DNA of 64,000 nucleotides from Paenibacillus_V sp046244365 (GTDB lineage: Bacteria; Bacillota; Bacilli; Paenibacillales; NBRC-103111), in contig NZ_CP176395.1 of the NCBI RefSeq assembly GCF_046244365.1, positions 6,014,001 to 6,078,000 on the forward strand. The letters are read 5' to 3'. This document shows, one piece after another, positions 1 to 8,069 of the stretch. A program made the translations under genes and the position numbers. Position 1 is the stretch's first letter; the number at the start of each line of letters is the position of its first letter. The notes under the pieces are model-generated. The model was not told the origin of the DNA. It searched no databases and was given only the letters and a program-made list of their open reading frames with translations.

Positions 1-131
1 GCTGCCAATGCCAAGATGATCAAACAGGATAGAAAGACGATCATAAACGTTTTGAGCTTGCTCCTGCGTCCCGGTCCTCCACCTGAATCCTTAAAGGCTT
101 CCCCCGAGTTGTTGAAAGGATGTTCCTCCAT
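1..131 (-). CDS. mltG: Endolytic transglycosylase MltG-like, N-terminal fragment (partial)
   Basis: Only the first 43 codons lie in the window. The ATG at 131-129 follows a good ribosome binding site (GGAGG, complement of 138-142). The translation begins MEEHPFNNSGEAFKDSGG, a short hydrophilic cytoplasmic stretch, then a basic RRSKLK segment and a hydrophobic helix (TFMIVFLSCLIILALA), so it is a single-pass type II membrane protein. MltG-family enzymes cleave nascent peptidoglycan and have this N-terminal topology. In Bacillales the gene follows the ruvX/DUF1292 genes, as here. The call rests on topology and synteny because the catalytic domain is outside the window. Confidence 0.6.
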   Translation of the reverse strand, partial: MEEHPFNNSGEAFKDSGGGPGRRSKLKTFMIVFLSCLIILALA

Positions 132-177
132 GCTTTTCCTCCAATGTCGATAACCCGCTGCTTGATATACGAATTGC

Positions 178-209
178 AAAAGAGAGCGACGAAATCGCCG
201 CCCTCTCGT
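178..209 (-). terminator. Intrinsic terminator after the DUF1292 pair
   Basis: Read on the minus strand, a stem of the form GAGAG-GCG-CG / CG-CGC-CTCTC is followed by TTTTG. It lies between the end of the downstream DUF1292 gene and the start of the mltG-like gene, so the latter probably has its own promoter or depends on readthrough. Confidence 0.55.
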
Positions 210-238
210 TACCATGTGATGCGATTGCCGGACGCCTT

Positions 239-553
239 TCAGCGTCCGTCGTCGAACGATACCGTCATTTCGTCAAAAAGCTCGGCGACAGCCTCATATT
301 CGTCATCGTCCATGATCGTGTCAAGCTCGTATTCCCCGCTATCGGTTTTAACGATATGGTAAATGACGACCTCTTCATGATGCTGCATCGATTCCGATTG
401 AAGCACCGCGTAATGCGTTCCGCCTAATGAAAATTCGGCCAATATCGCAAAAGGCTCCGGACGGTTTCCTTCGCCTTCCAGCTCGACCGTATCTCCATAC
501 GCCTCTTGAAGCCATCTTATCGGCACGACATCCTTCAGCGTATACGAAATCAT
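239..553 (-). CDS. DUF1292 family protein (second of a pair)
   Basis: An acidic 104-residue soluble protein with the DUF1292 pattern: a beta-rich core with 'FAILAEFSLGGTHYAVLQ' and 'EVVIYHIVKTDSGEYELDTI', then 'DDDEYEAVAELFDEM' near the C terminus. The family's function is unknown. Its ATG overlaps the stop of the upstream DUF1292 gene (ATGA), so the two are translationally coupled. The two copies share the overall pattern but are clearly diverged, suggesting an old tandem duplication. Position next to ruvX is conserved in Bacillales. Confidence 0.85.
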   Translation of the reverse strand: MISYTLKDVVPIRWLQEAYGDTVELEGEGNRPEPFAILAEFSLGGTHYAVLQSESMQHHEEVVIYHIVKTDSGEYELDTIMDDDEYEAVAELFDEMTVSFDDGR

Positions 554-858
554 GCTTTTTCCTCTTCGTCGCCGTCCATTTCCGCCATCAGCGTATTAAA
601 CGTCTCTTCGACGATATTCCATTCTTCTTCGTCGTCAATCGTGAACAATTGAAGATCGTCGCCGTCTTCCTCGTAACGGAATGCAAGAAGCTCATCCTCT
701 TCTTCCGCTTCTACCGGATACAGCACCATATATTTTTTGTCCGAGCCGTCTTCTACTTCAAATCTGGCAATGACCTCAAATTCTTCTTCATTGCCCTCTT
801 CATCCGGAATATAAATAATTTCCGGTTCTTCTTCCAAGTTCAAATCTTCATTGGCCAC
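550..858 (-). CDS. DUF1292 family protein (YrzB-like)
   Basis: A 102-residue, very acidic protein with the DUF1292 core ('EFEVIARFEVEDGSDKKYMV', 'DLQLFTIDDEEEWNIVEETFNTLM'). It starts with GTG at 858, preceded by GAGGGGG on the minus strand. It is the likely orthologue of B. subtilis YrzB, which also follows the RuvX/YrrK gene. The end overlaps the start of the second DUF1292 gene. No catalytic motif is evident and the function is unknown. Confidence 0.85.
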   Translation of the reverse strand: MANEDLNLEEEPEIIYIPDEEGNEEEFEVIARFEVEDGSDKKYMVLYPVEAEEEDELLAFRYEEDGDDLQLFTIDDEEEWNIVEETFNTLMAEMDGDEEEKA

Positions 859-870
859 GTGAAATCCCCC

Positions 871-1287
871 TCACTTATTCGTTTTAGCGTCCATATAATT
901 TTGCAATATGAGCGCTGCGGCCATCTTGTCGATGACCAGTTTGCGTTTCTTCCGGCTAACATCCGCCTCAAGCAGCGTACGCGTTGCAGAGACGGTTGTC
1001 AACCTTTCATCCCATAAATGAACGGGTACCTGTAGGGTATGCTTCAAATGCTCCGCAAATGCGATACAAATTTCACCGCGCGGCCCGACCGTTCCGTTCA
1101 TGTTTTTCGGAAGGCCGACTACGATCTCGGCAACACCGTACTCCGCTATGATCGCCTGCATCCTTTCGAGATCGGCTGCATCATTCTTGCGTCTGATCAC
1201 TTCAAGCCCTTGAGCCGTCCAGCCAAGCTCATCGCTTAGCGCGACGCCAATCGTTTTGTCCCCGTAATCCAGTCCCATAAGTCGCAT
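871..1287 (-). CDS. ruvX: Putative pre-16S rRNA nuclease / Holliday junction resolvase-like RuvX (YqgF)
   Basis: A 138-residue RNase H-fold nuclease of the YqgF/RuvX family, the usual length. Conserved acidic motifs are visible: 'GLDYGDKTIGVALSD' at the N terminus, 'VVGLPKNMNGTVGPR' in the middle, and 'LWDERLTTVSATRTL' with 'KLVIDKMAAALILQNYMD' at the C terminus. Family members process the 16S rRNA 5' end, and a role in recombination has been proposed. It is the first of a three-gene run with the two DUF1292 genes, 13 nt apart. It starts with ATG at 1287. Confidence 0.92.
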   Translation of the reverse strand: MRLMGLDYGDKTIGVALSDELGWTAQGLEVIRRKNDAADLERMQAIIAEYGVAEIVVGLPKNMNGTVGPRGEICIAFAEHLKHTLQVPVHLWDERLTTVSATRTLLEADVSRKKRKLVIDKMAAALILQNYMDAKTNK

Positions 1288-1364
1288 GTAAAAGTTTAGC
1301 CGTCCTTTTTAGATGGGGTTCAAAAGTCGCCTTTTGGGAGGGGTCGACTATTTGAACGCAATCT

Positions 1365-1625
1365 TCACTTGTTGTGTGCCAAATACGACCGGACCAGCTC
1401 CTCGATCAATTCGTCGCGCTCCCGCTTGCGAATTAAGCTTCGCGCGTTGTTGTGACGAGGGATGTAAGCCGGATCGCCGGACAGCAGATAGCCGACAATC
1501 TGGTTGATCGGATTGTAGCCTTTTTCCTGCAGCGCATCATAAACGGCCAAAATGACTTCTTTCGGTGATGTTTCGATCCCTTCCGGTTTGACGTCGAATT
1601 TCATCGTTTTATCCATGGAACTCAT
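1365..1625 (-). CDS. IreB family regulatory phosphoprotein (YrzL-like)
   Basis: An 86-residue protein matching the IreB/UPF0297 family ('MKFDVKPE', 'VILAVYDALQEKGYNPINQIVGYLLSGDP', 'YIPRHNNARSLIRKRERDELIEELV'). In Enterococcus faecalis, IreB is phosphorylated on N-terminal Thr residues by the Ser/Thr kinase IreK and affects cephalosporin tolerance. A Thr (MSSMDKT) is present here. The ATG at 1625 is chosen over an upstream alternative because GGGAGGTG precedes it at proper spacing. It lies directly downstream of alaS and upstream of ruvX, as in Bacillus. Confidence 0.9.
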   Translation of the reverse strand: MSSMDKTMKFDVKPEGIETSPKEVILAVYDALQEKGYNPINQIVGYLLSGDPAYIPRHNNARSLIRKRERDELIEELVRSYLAHNK

Positions 1626-1776
1626 CACCAGCACCTCCCGAATCGAACGTTTCTCTACGCGAATCAGCAATTACGCTTCATCTATGCATATATTCTGTGC
1701 GAAAGGAAACAATTCCTTTTTTTTACGCAAAAATTCACAATTTGTTACGCAATTATTCAAAAACGCAGCTTTAGGC

Positions 1777-4398
1777 CTATACCAAGGCGCCTACCAGGCT
1801 TTCGGCTAGCTTAAGCGCTTCGTCAAGCTTTGCCGGATCCTTGCCGCCGGCTTGCGCCATATCCGGCCGACCGCCGCCGCTGCCGCCGCATACCGCCGCA
1901 ACCTCTTTGACGATCTTGCCGGCATGAACGCCCTTGCCGATCAACTCTGGCGTAACCGCCGCAACCAAATTCACTTTGCCGTCCGTAACCGACCCGAGCA
2001 CGATGACTGCAGGCGCAAGCTTGACTTTCATCTGATCGACGATCGTACGCAGCGCATCCATGTCTCCGCCGACTTTGGCAACCAGCAGGTTCATGCCGCC
2101 GACCGCTTTTACCTGATCGGTCAGACTGCCGGCTTCCACTGCGCTCAGCTTGCCCTTGAGCGATTCGTTCTCGCGTCCGAGCTCCTTCAATTGCTGGAGC
2201 AGGCCCTCAATTCGTTTCGGCACATCGGTGATGTTCGATTTTAAGATCGAAGCCGCTTGCTTCAGCTGATCGAGCTGGCCGTCCAAGTATTCGTACGCTA
2301 GACGTCCAGTTACTGCTTCAATACGCCGTACTCCGGAGCCGATGCCGCTCTCGCTGACGATTTTGAACAAACCGATTTGCGAGGTGCTTGTAACATGACA
2401 GCCGCCGCAAAGCTCGATGCTGTAATCGCCGACGCGAACGACGCGGACGATGTCCCCGTATTTCTCGCCGAACAGCGCCATGGCGCCCAGCGCCTTCGCT
2501 TCCGCGATCGGCATTTGCGAGATGTTCAGCACGGTGCCCAGCCAAATTTGCTTATTTACGCGCACCTCGACTTCTTGAAGCTCCTCCGCGCTGATACTGC
2601 CGAAATGCGAGAAGTCGAAGCGCAGACGATCCGGCGAAACCTGTGAGCCGGCTTGATTGACGTGATCGCCGAGCACTTCCTTAAGCGCCTTGTGCAGCAA
2701 ATGCGTCGCCGTATGATTTTTGACGATATCGTCGCGCATGGAACGGTCGATGGCCGCTTCCACGGTATCTCCCTTACGGAGAACGCCGGATTCGACGACA
2801 ACGGTTTGCACGTGCTGACCGTGCGGCGCTTTGCCGACTTCCTCGACTCTTGCGCGTACCTGTCCGTTCGACAGCGTACCGTGATCGCTTACCTGGCCGC
2901 CGCTTTCCGCATAGAAAGGCGTCCGGTCAAGCACGACCTGGCACGTTTCGCCGGCGCCTACCATATCGACCATTTGCTGATCATAGACGATAGCGATAAT
3001 TTTCGCGCTTATTATCCCTTCAGTATATCCAACAAATTCCGTTTTATCCGTGTAATCGGAAAGCGGCCCGCCTTGCACCTTCATGCTTTCGGTTTCCTGC
3101 CGGGCTGCGCGCGCGCGCTCCCTCTGCTCCTCCATCGCCTTGTCGAAGCCTTCGCGGTCGACCGTCAGGCCCTTCTCGCTAGCATAGTCTTCCGTCAAGT
3201 CGAACGGGAAGCCGTACGTATCGTACAGTTTGAACGCATCCGCTCCGTTGATCTCTTTGCGGCCTTCCTTATCCGCCTTGTCGGCGAGCTCCGCCAAAAT
3301 CGCCAGTCCGTCGGTTAACGTTTCATGGAAACGTTCTTCCTCGGTGCGAATCACCTTCTCGATGAATTCCCGCTTCTCTACCACTTCCGGATAGTAAACG
3401 CCCATTATATCGCCGACGTCAGCCGTAAGCTGGTACATGAACGGTTTATCCATGCCGAGCAGCTTGCCGTAACGAACGGCGCGGCGCAGCAGACGGCGAA
3501 TGACGTAGCCGCGTCCCTCGTTCGACGGAAGAACGCCGTCGCCGACCGAGAATGCGACGGTACGGACGTGGTCCGCTATAACCTTCAGCGCAACGTCGTT
3601 CTCCGGATTCGTCCCGTACGTGACTCCGGCAATGCTGCAAGTTTTTTGAATAATCGGCTGGAACAGGTCGGTGTCGAAGTTCGAGTCGACGTCCTGCAGG
3701 ATGGAAGCAAACCGTTCGAGGCCTGCGCCGGTATCGATATTTTTGTTCGGAAGCGGCGTGTAGCTGCCGTCTTTGTTATGGTTGAACTGCGAGAAGACGA
3801 GATTCCAAACTTCGAGGAAACGTTCGTTTTCGCCGCCCGGCCAGCATTCCGGATCGTTCAGGTCGCCGTATTTGTCGCCGCGGTCGTAGAAAATCTCCGT
3901 ACAAGGTCCGCAAGGACCTTCGCCGATATCCCAGAAATTTTCTTGCAGCTTATAGATGCGCTCGGCAGGCAGACCGATTTTTTCGTTCCAATATTTGAAC
4001 GCTTCTTCGTCCTCCGGATAGACCGTAACCGACAGCCGGTTCGGGTCGAAGCCGATCCATTTCGGGTCGGTCAGAAACTCCCAAGCCCACGTAATGACTT
4101 CTTCCTTGAAATAGTCGCCGATCGAAAAGTTGCCGAGCATCTCGAAAAACGTATGATGCCGGCGCGTTTTGCCGACGTTCTCGATATCGTTCGTGCGAAT
4201 GCATTTCTGCGAGTTGGCGATACGCGGATTTTCGGGCTTCACACGTCCGTCGAAATATGCCTTGAGCGGCGCCATTCCGGCATTGATCCACAGCAGGGAC
4301 GGATCGTTGTGCGGGACAAGCGGAGCGCTTGGCTCGATCTTATGGCCTTTCTCTGCAAAAAACTCCAGCCACTTTCTTCTGATTTCACTAGCTTTCAT
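1777..4398 (-). CDS. alaS: Alanyl-tRNA synthetase
   Basis: An 873-residue class II synthetase that charges tRNA-Ala in the cytoplasm. The N-terminal catalytic domain is recognisable ('RRKWLEFFAEKGHKIEPSAP', 'TRRHHTFFEMLGNFS'). The editing domain has its metal-binding set ('HTATHLLH' and 'CGGCHVTSTSQIG'). The C-terminal oligomerisation domain ends '...LAESLVGALV'. The ATG at 4398 (MKASEIRRK) is preferred because GGAGGGG lies just upstream; a longer reading starting six codons earlier lacks such a site. It sits downstream of an alanine-type T-box leader and a small membrane protein gene. Confidence 0.97.
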   Translation of the reverse strand: MKASEIRRKWLEFFAEKGHKIEPSAPLVPHNDPSLLWINAGMAPLKAYFDGRVKPENPRIANSQKCIRTNDIENVGKTRRHHTFFEMLGNFSIGDYFKEEVITWAWEFLTDPKWIGFDPNRLSVTVYPEDEEAFKYWNEKIGLPAERIYKLQENFWDIGEGPCGPCTEIFYDRGDKYGDLNDPECWPGGENERFLEVWNLVFSQFNHNKDGSYTPLPNKNIDTGAGLERFASILQDVDSNFDTDLFQPIIQKTCSIAGVTYGTNPENDVALKVIADHVRTVAFSVGDGVLPSNEGRGYVIRRLLRRAVRYGKLLGMDKPFMYQLTADVGDIMGVYYPEVVEKREFIEKVIRTEEERFHETLTDGLAILAELADKADKEGRKEINGADAFKLYDTYGFPFDLTEDYASEKGLTVDREGFDKAMEEQRERARAARQETESMKVQGGPLSDYTDKTEFVGYTEGIISAKIIAIVYDQQMVDMVGAGETCQVVLDRTPFYAESGGQVSDHGTLSNGQVRARVEEVGKAPHGQHVQTVVVESGVLRKGDTVEAAIDRSMRDDIVKNHTATHLLHKALKEVLGDHVNQAGSQVSPDRLRFDFSHFGSISAEELQEVEVRVNKQIWLGTVLNISQMPIAEAKALGAMALFGEKYGDIVRVVRVGDYSIELCGGCHVTSTSQIGLFKIVSESGIGSGVRRIEAVTGRLAYEYLDGQLDQLKQAASILKSNITDVPKRIEGLLQQLKELGRENESLKGKLSAVEAGSLTDQVKAVGGMNLLVAKVGGDMDALRTIVDQMKVKLAPAVIVLGSVTDGKVNLVAAVTPELIGKGVHAGKIVKEVAAVCGGSGGGRPDMAQAGGKDPAKLDEALKLAESLVGALV

Positions 4399-4495
4399 TG
4401 TGAACCCCTCCGTCATTGTTTAACTGCTTACTTCTGTCCCTTGTGCGGCGGATAGGCGTCGGCTGAGCCAGGGCCCGTCCGAAGCTTGTTCCGCT

Positions 4496-4684
4496 TTAGC
4501 TAGGAGGCTGCTCTTCGCTGCGCACGGCCGATCGCTTCAACAGCTCGATGATCCTGTCATTCTGCTGCGTATGCGTTCTCGCATGTTCCGAAAGCTCCTT
4601 CAGCCTCCCTAGAATGGCAAGCATGTTGCAAATCCAGAACAACGCGGATACAACTCCGATGAGCAGCATAAAGTTCTCGTCCAT
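4496..4684 (-). CDS. Small membrane protein, unknown, between T-box leader and alaS
   Basis: A 62-residue protein: a short N terminus (MDENF), one hydrophobic helix (MLLIGVVSALFWICNMLAIL), then a charged, probably helical cytoplasmic tail with 'RLKELSEHARTHTQQNDRIIELLKR'. The ATG at 4684 follows GGAGGGG and replaces a longer in-frame reading. It is the first reading frame after the T-box leader, so it would be induced together with alaS when charged tRNA falls. I do not recognise the family. The good ribosome binding site and position argue that it is real. Confidence 0.6.
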   Translation of the reverse strand: MDENFMLLIGVVSALFWICNMLAILGRLKELSEHARTHTQQNDRIIELLKRSAVRSEEQPPS

Positions 4685-4709
4685 GGCAACCCCTCCATTT
4701 CTGTTTTCC

Positions 4710-4763
4710 AAGGCTAAACGGCTTCGCCGTCCTTTTAGGGACAAGCGCGTTTACCGAGATTTA
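4710..4763. repeat. Small palindromic dispersed repeat, copy A
   Basis: Begins AAGGCTAAACGGC, with a GC hairpin (CGGC-TTC-GCCG) followed by TCCTTTTA, then AGGGACAAGCGCGTTTACC and GAGATTT. Related copies lie 87 bp downstream (4797), at 48275 and, as the 3' half only, at 49346. This copy overlaps the region just upstream of the small membrane protein gene. Confidence 0.6.
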
Positions 4764-4796
4764 GAGCGACTTCCACGATATACTTGCTGATAAATC

Positions 4797-4850
4797 AAGG
4801 CTAAACGCCTAACGGCGTCTTTTGATGCCGTCCGTTTGCCTAGACGATGA
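4797..4850. repeat. Small palindromic dispersed repeat, copy B
   Basis: Same order of parts as copy A: AAGGCTAAACGCC, TAA, CGGCGTCTTTT, then GATGCCGTCCGTTTGCC. The stem bases differ from copy A (GCC/GGC instead of GGC/GCC) but still pair. It is in direct orientation next to copy A, between the T-box terminator and the small membrane protein gene. Confidence 0.6.
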
Positions 4851-4880
4851 ACAATCCGCGGGGATATGCTTACAGAATCG

Positions 4881-5157
4881 TCAAAAAAACAAAAAACGCC
4901 CCTGAAAACAGGGACGAATCGTTCGCGGTACCACCCTGGTTATCGCACGAATAGCGGCGATCTCCTCAAAAGACGATAACGGGTCTGACGCCGGCGGAGT
5001 TGATCCGCGCTCCGAAATTAGCTTGGCCATTCTTCTCCGCAAAGGCTCTTCCAGCAGGTTGCGCTTGGCGCAGCCTGAGCCTTCTCTCTGTCCGGCAGGC
5101 AATGGCTCGTTCGATTTCGTCTACGCTTTGACGGATAATAAGCAATTCTTTCATAAA
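4881..5157 (-). promoter_or_regulatory. T-box riboswitch leader of the alaS operon
   Basis: On the minus strand the diagnostic T-box sequence AGGGTGGTACCGCG is at 4937-4924. It is followed by a terminator hairpin (CGTCCCTG / CAGGGGCG, 4916-4897) and a T-rich tract (4896-4881). The upstream part folds into a Stem I-like structure with outer pairing GCCATT/AATGGC and a distal stem GGCTC/GAGCC. A GCG triplet (Ala) at 5040-5038 lies where a specifier could be, but I cannot fix the specifier loop. Uncharged tRNA would favour antitermination and read into the small membrane protein gene and alaS. Confidence 0.88.
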
Positions 5158-5187
5158 ATTATAATCAATCCCGTGAACCCCTGTCAA
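5158..5187 (-). promoter_or_regulatory. SigA-type promoter of the alaS T-box transcript
   Basis: Minus strand: TTGACA (5187-5182), 18-nt spacer, TATAAT (5163-5158). Perfect hexamers placed immediately upstream of the T-box leader; the promoter lies just beyond the stop end of the DUF1854 gene. Confidence 0.85.
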
Positions 5188-5195
5188 ATCGATTC

Positions 5196-5693
5196 TTACA
5201 AGAACTTGCGCAGCCATTTTTTGCTGTTAGCATCCAGCTGTTCCATATTTTCGATTTCGCAGCGGTTGCCGTCCATGTCGGAGATGAGGAGACGTCCCGG
5301 AGCCGGCGACTGAAGATGCTCGTACAGATTGCGCATCGTCAGCTTCAATGGGCCTAGCGTCGTTTCCAGCTCCCATACCCACATGCCGGGATTCTGTTTA
5401 ATCCTCTCGATCCGAATGACCTTCGGAACCAAATAACGGAGCGTCAGCTCGCGTTCCGCTTCCCTTCTGCTCCTCTCGTCAAGCGAATCCAGGTCGGCGA
5501 TAACGCCGATCTCCTCCCCGTTCGACGACCGAACGGAGATGAACTGCGTCGGCATGGAAAGGGGAAACGTCCGGTATAAAAGCACCTCGGGATACGACTC
5601 CCCGTTCGACTCCATCGTCATGACGCCTCCTGGCGAGCGTCTGAATGCCACAGTGGCCGGATCAAGCTCCGCTACATCGTAATGCCCGGTCAT
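5196..5693 (-). CDS. DUF1854 domain protein, partner of the ABC exporter
   Basis: A 165-residue soluble protein of the DUF1854 family, with the core 'ERELTLRYLVPKVIRIERI', 'MWVWELETTLGPLKLTMRNLYEHLQ' and 'LLISDMDGNRCEIENMEQLD'. Its ATG overlaps the TGA stop of the upstream ABC transporter gene (TGATG), so the pair is translationally coupled. In database nomenclature the family has been linked with cyanophycin metabolism in some bacteria, but no cyanophycin gene is present in this window. Probably a cytoplasmic accessory to the transporter; the role is unknown. Confidence 0.85.
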   Translation of the reverse strand: MTGHYDVAELDPATVAFRRSPGGVMTMESNGESYPEVLLYRTFPLSMPTQFISVRSSNGEEIGVIADLDSLDERSRREAERELTLRYLVPKVIRIERIKQNPGMWVWELETTLGPLKLTMRNLYEHLQSPAPGRLLISDMDGNRCEIENMEQLDANSKKWLRKFL

Positions 5694-7894
5694 CAGCTTT
5701 CAACCCCCTTGATCTTCGACATTTCCTTCTGGGCCTCAACCAGCTTGAAATAAATGCCCTGCTTATCCAGCAGCTGCTCGTGCGTGCCGATTTCCGCCAC
5801 TTTGCCTTTGTCGAGCACGACAAGACGATTCGCGTTGCGCAATGTGGAGAGCCGGTGAGCGATGGCGAACGTGGTCCGCCCCTGAACAAGCCGGGAAATC
5901 GCTTCCTGGATTTGCCGCTCCGTCTCCGTATCGACCGATGCGGTAGCCTCGTCAAGGATAAGAATCCGCGGATCGTGGATGATTGCGCGCGCGATGGCGA
6001 TCCGCTGCTTTTCGCCTCCGGACAACCGGTGTCCGCGCTCTCCTACCTTCGTGTCGTATCCGTCCGGCATTCGAACGATAAAATCATGGGCATTGGCGAT
6101 CTTCGCGGCTTTCATGATTTCCATCGGCGTAGCATCCGGCTTGGAATAGGCGATATTCTCCGCAATCGTCCCGTCGAACAGAAACGTCTCCTGCAGCACG
6201 ACGCCGATCTGCCGGCGAAGATCCTCCTGCTCGATCCGCTTCAAGTCAATTCCGTCCACAGTAATCGTCCCCTGATCGGGGTCGTAAAAGCGGCAGATCA
6301 TATTGATGAGCGTAGATTTTCCAGCGCCGGAATGGCCGACAAGCCCGATCATCTCGCCCGGCTCCGTAAGAAGGGTGACGTCCTTCAGCACCGGATGATG
6401 CTTCTCGTAGCCGTAGGTTACGCCTTTAAGCTCCACTCTGCCTTCCACACGCGGGATTTTGACCGCTTCGGCCGCGTTCGGGACATCCGGCGTCGTATCC
6501 ATGATTTCAAAGACGCGATCCGCGGCGGCAAGCGCCCTGCTGGTCCAGTTGATCGACTGGCTGAACCATTGAAGGGGACCGAAGAACATGCCCAGGTAAG
6601 CGATAAACGCCATCAGGGTACCGAGCGACAGACCGTCCCCCATAACCTGCTTGCCTCCGAAATACCATACTAGCAGCGAACCGGAGGTTGTAATGAGCGC
6701 AAACAGCGGAAACACACCCGCCCATACGCGCTCCATTCTGTACGTTTCATTGGCCAGTTCGCGGTTGGCGGTTTCGTAACGATCCTTCTCCGCAGGCTCC
6801 TGACCGAAAGCTTTCACGACGCGAATCCCTTGCAGCGCGTCGCCGACCAGCAGATTGATTTTACGCACGGCCCGCCAGTGCCGATCCCAAATGATCCGCA
6901 AGGACGGCCATATCGTCATGGAGGCGAATACGACTAACGGAGTCGGCAGCAGCGCGAGCAAAGCCAGCCGCCAATCCAGATTAAACATCATAAAAATGAT
7001 GGAGGCCAGCATGAGCACCTGACCCGATAAATGGATCACGCCGTCGGTCAAAAACTGCCGCATCGACTCCGAGTCGCTGTTTACCCGTCCGATAAACTGG
7101 GAGGTTTGCCGCCTGTCGAAAAAGCTTAAGGATAAGTTCATGAGCGACCGGTAAACGTCTTTCCTTATATCCGCCATTACGTTTCCGCCTACCCATACGC
7201 CGATATAGCCGCGCAGCGTCTGCATGACGGACAACAGCACCCGGGTCGCCGCAAGCCCGGCCACCAGCCACAGGAGCGCGCCCCCGATGCTTTTCGGCTG
7301 GATGACGTCGTCCACGATTACTTTGGTCAAATATGGCGGAACCAGCTCCATTAAAGTAGCCGCCATCAGAAGCAGCGCCGCCAGCGTCATTTTCCATTTG
7401 TAAGGCTTGGCGTAATGCATTAAACGCGTGATAACTTTGCCCTTGTCCGTGCATGCCGGGCATTTCATCATGCCTTCCGGAAGCCGGTTGCCGCAAGTCG
7501 CGCAATGTTTCGGCTCGTGAAGCGAGGAGTAGACCGGCAATTCTTCTCCTTTGACTAAAGCCTGAAGCAGCTTGGCTGCAAAGCCGATCTTCCCGTTCAG
7601 CGCCGACGTGTAACGAACTAGAACGACCGGCCCGCCGCCCGTATCCGCGATCAGGCTTCCCCCGCCTACGGCGGAAACGGCTCTGGCGTCGGTAATATCG
7701 GATAGGAACAGCTGCTTCAGCAAATTGCCGTCCTCTCCGATTACCTCGACGTGGTCGGGGTACACGATCAGACGGCTTCGCGACGGCCCCCCGTCTGCGT
7801 CGACATCGGCCTCTTCGAGCAGCAGCCACCCTTCCCCGGGCGATGACGTCTTTCGTTCAAGCGAGTCGGCCAGTTGTTTCTCAAGTACGCTCAA
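5693..7894 (-). CDS. ABC transporter, MsbA-type half exporter with N-terminal extension and zinc ribbon
   Basis: 733 residues. Residues 1-125 form a beta-rich extension ('RLIVYPDHVEVIGEDGNLLKQLFLSDI'). A four-cysteine zinc ribbon follows (C131, C134, C145, C148). A six-helix type-1 exporter domain spans about 165-440. The nucleotide-binding domain has Walker A (GLVGHSGAGKST), signature (LSGGEKQRIAIARA) and Walker B (ILILDEATASVD). It starts with TTG at 7894 behind AGGAGGGGG. The coupled DUF1854 gene follows. The N-terminal extension makes it longer than ordinary half exporters of about 580 residues. The substrate is unknown and the dimer is presumably homodimeric. Confidence 0.9.
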   Translation of the reverse strand: MSVLEKQLADSLERKTSSPGEGWLLLEEADVDADGGPSRSRLIVYPDHVEVIGEDGNLLKQLFLSDITDARAVSAVGGGSLIADTGGGPVVLVRYTSALNGKIGFAAKLLQALVKGEELPVYSSLHEPKHCATCGNRLPEGMMKCPACTDKGKVITRLMHYAKPYKWKMTLAALLLMAATLMELVPPYLTKVIVDDVIQPKSIGGALLWLVAGLAATRVLLSVMQTLRGYIGVWVGGNVMADIRKDVYRSLMNLSLSFFDRRQTSQFIGRVNSDSESMRQFLTDGVIHLSGQVLMLASIIFMMFNLDWRLALLALLPTPLVVFASMTIWPSLRIIWDRHWRAVRKINLLVGDALQGIRVVKAFGQEPAEKDRYETANRELANETYRMERVWAGVFPLFALITTSGSLLVWYFGGKQVMGDGLSLGTLMAFIAYLGMFFGPLQWFSQSINWTSRALAAADRVFEIMDTTPDVPNAAEAVKIPRVEGRVELKGVTYGYEKHHPVLKDVTLLTEPGEMIGLVGHSGAGKSTLINMICRFYDPDQGTITVDGIDLKRIEQEDLRRQIGVVLQETFLFDGTIAENIAYSKPDATPMEIMKAAKIANAHDFIVRMPDGYDTKVGERGHRLSGGEKQRIAIARAIIHDPRILILDEATASVDTETERQIQEAISRLVQGRTTFAIAHRLSTLRNANRLVVLDKGKVAEIGTHEQLLDKQGIYFKLVEAQKEMSKIKGVES

Positions 7895-8005
7895 CTAAGT
7901 ACCCCCTCCTAGCATCTCACTACTAAAAACATGCAACTGGGAATAAAAACACAACATAGACCCAGAATATCCCTTTTACATCCGACTATCAAGAGAAAAA
8001 ACAAC

Positions 8006-8058
8006 TAAAAAAAGAAACTTCGATCGACAGCTGATTTCGTCTGTAATCGAAGTTTCTT
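8006..8058 (-). terminator. Terminator of the SLH/Fn3 surface protein gene
   Basis: Minus strand: AGAAACTTCGAT ... ATCGAAGTTTCT, a 12-bp perfect stem, followed by TTTTTTT. It lies a few bases after the SLH gene stop and upstream of the ABC transporter gene. Confidence 0.9.
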
Positions 8059-8069
8059 ATGGGATTTCG

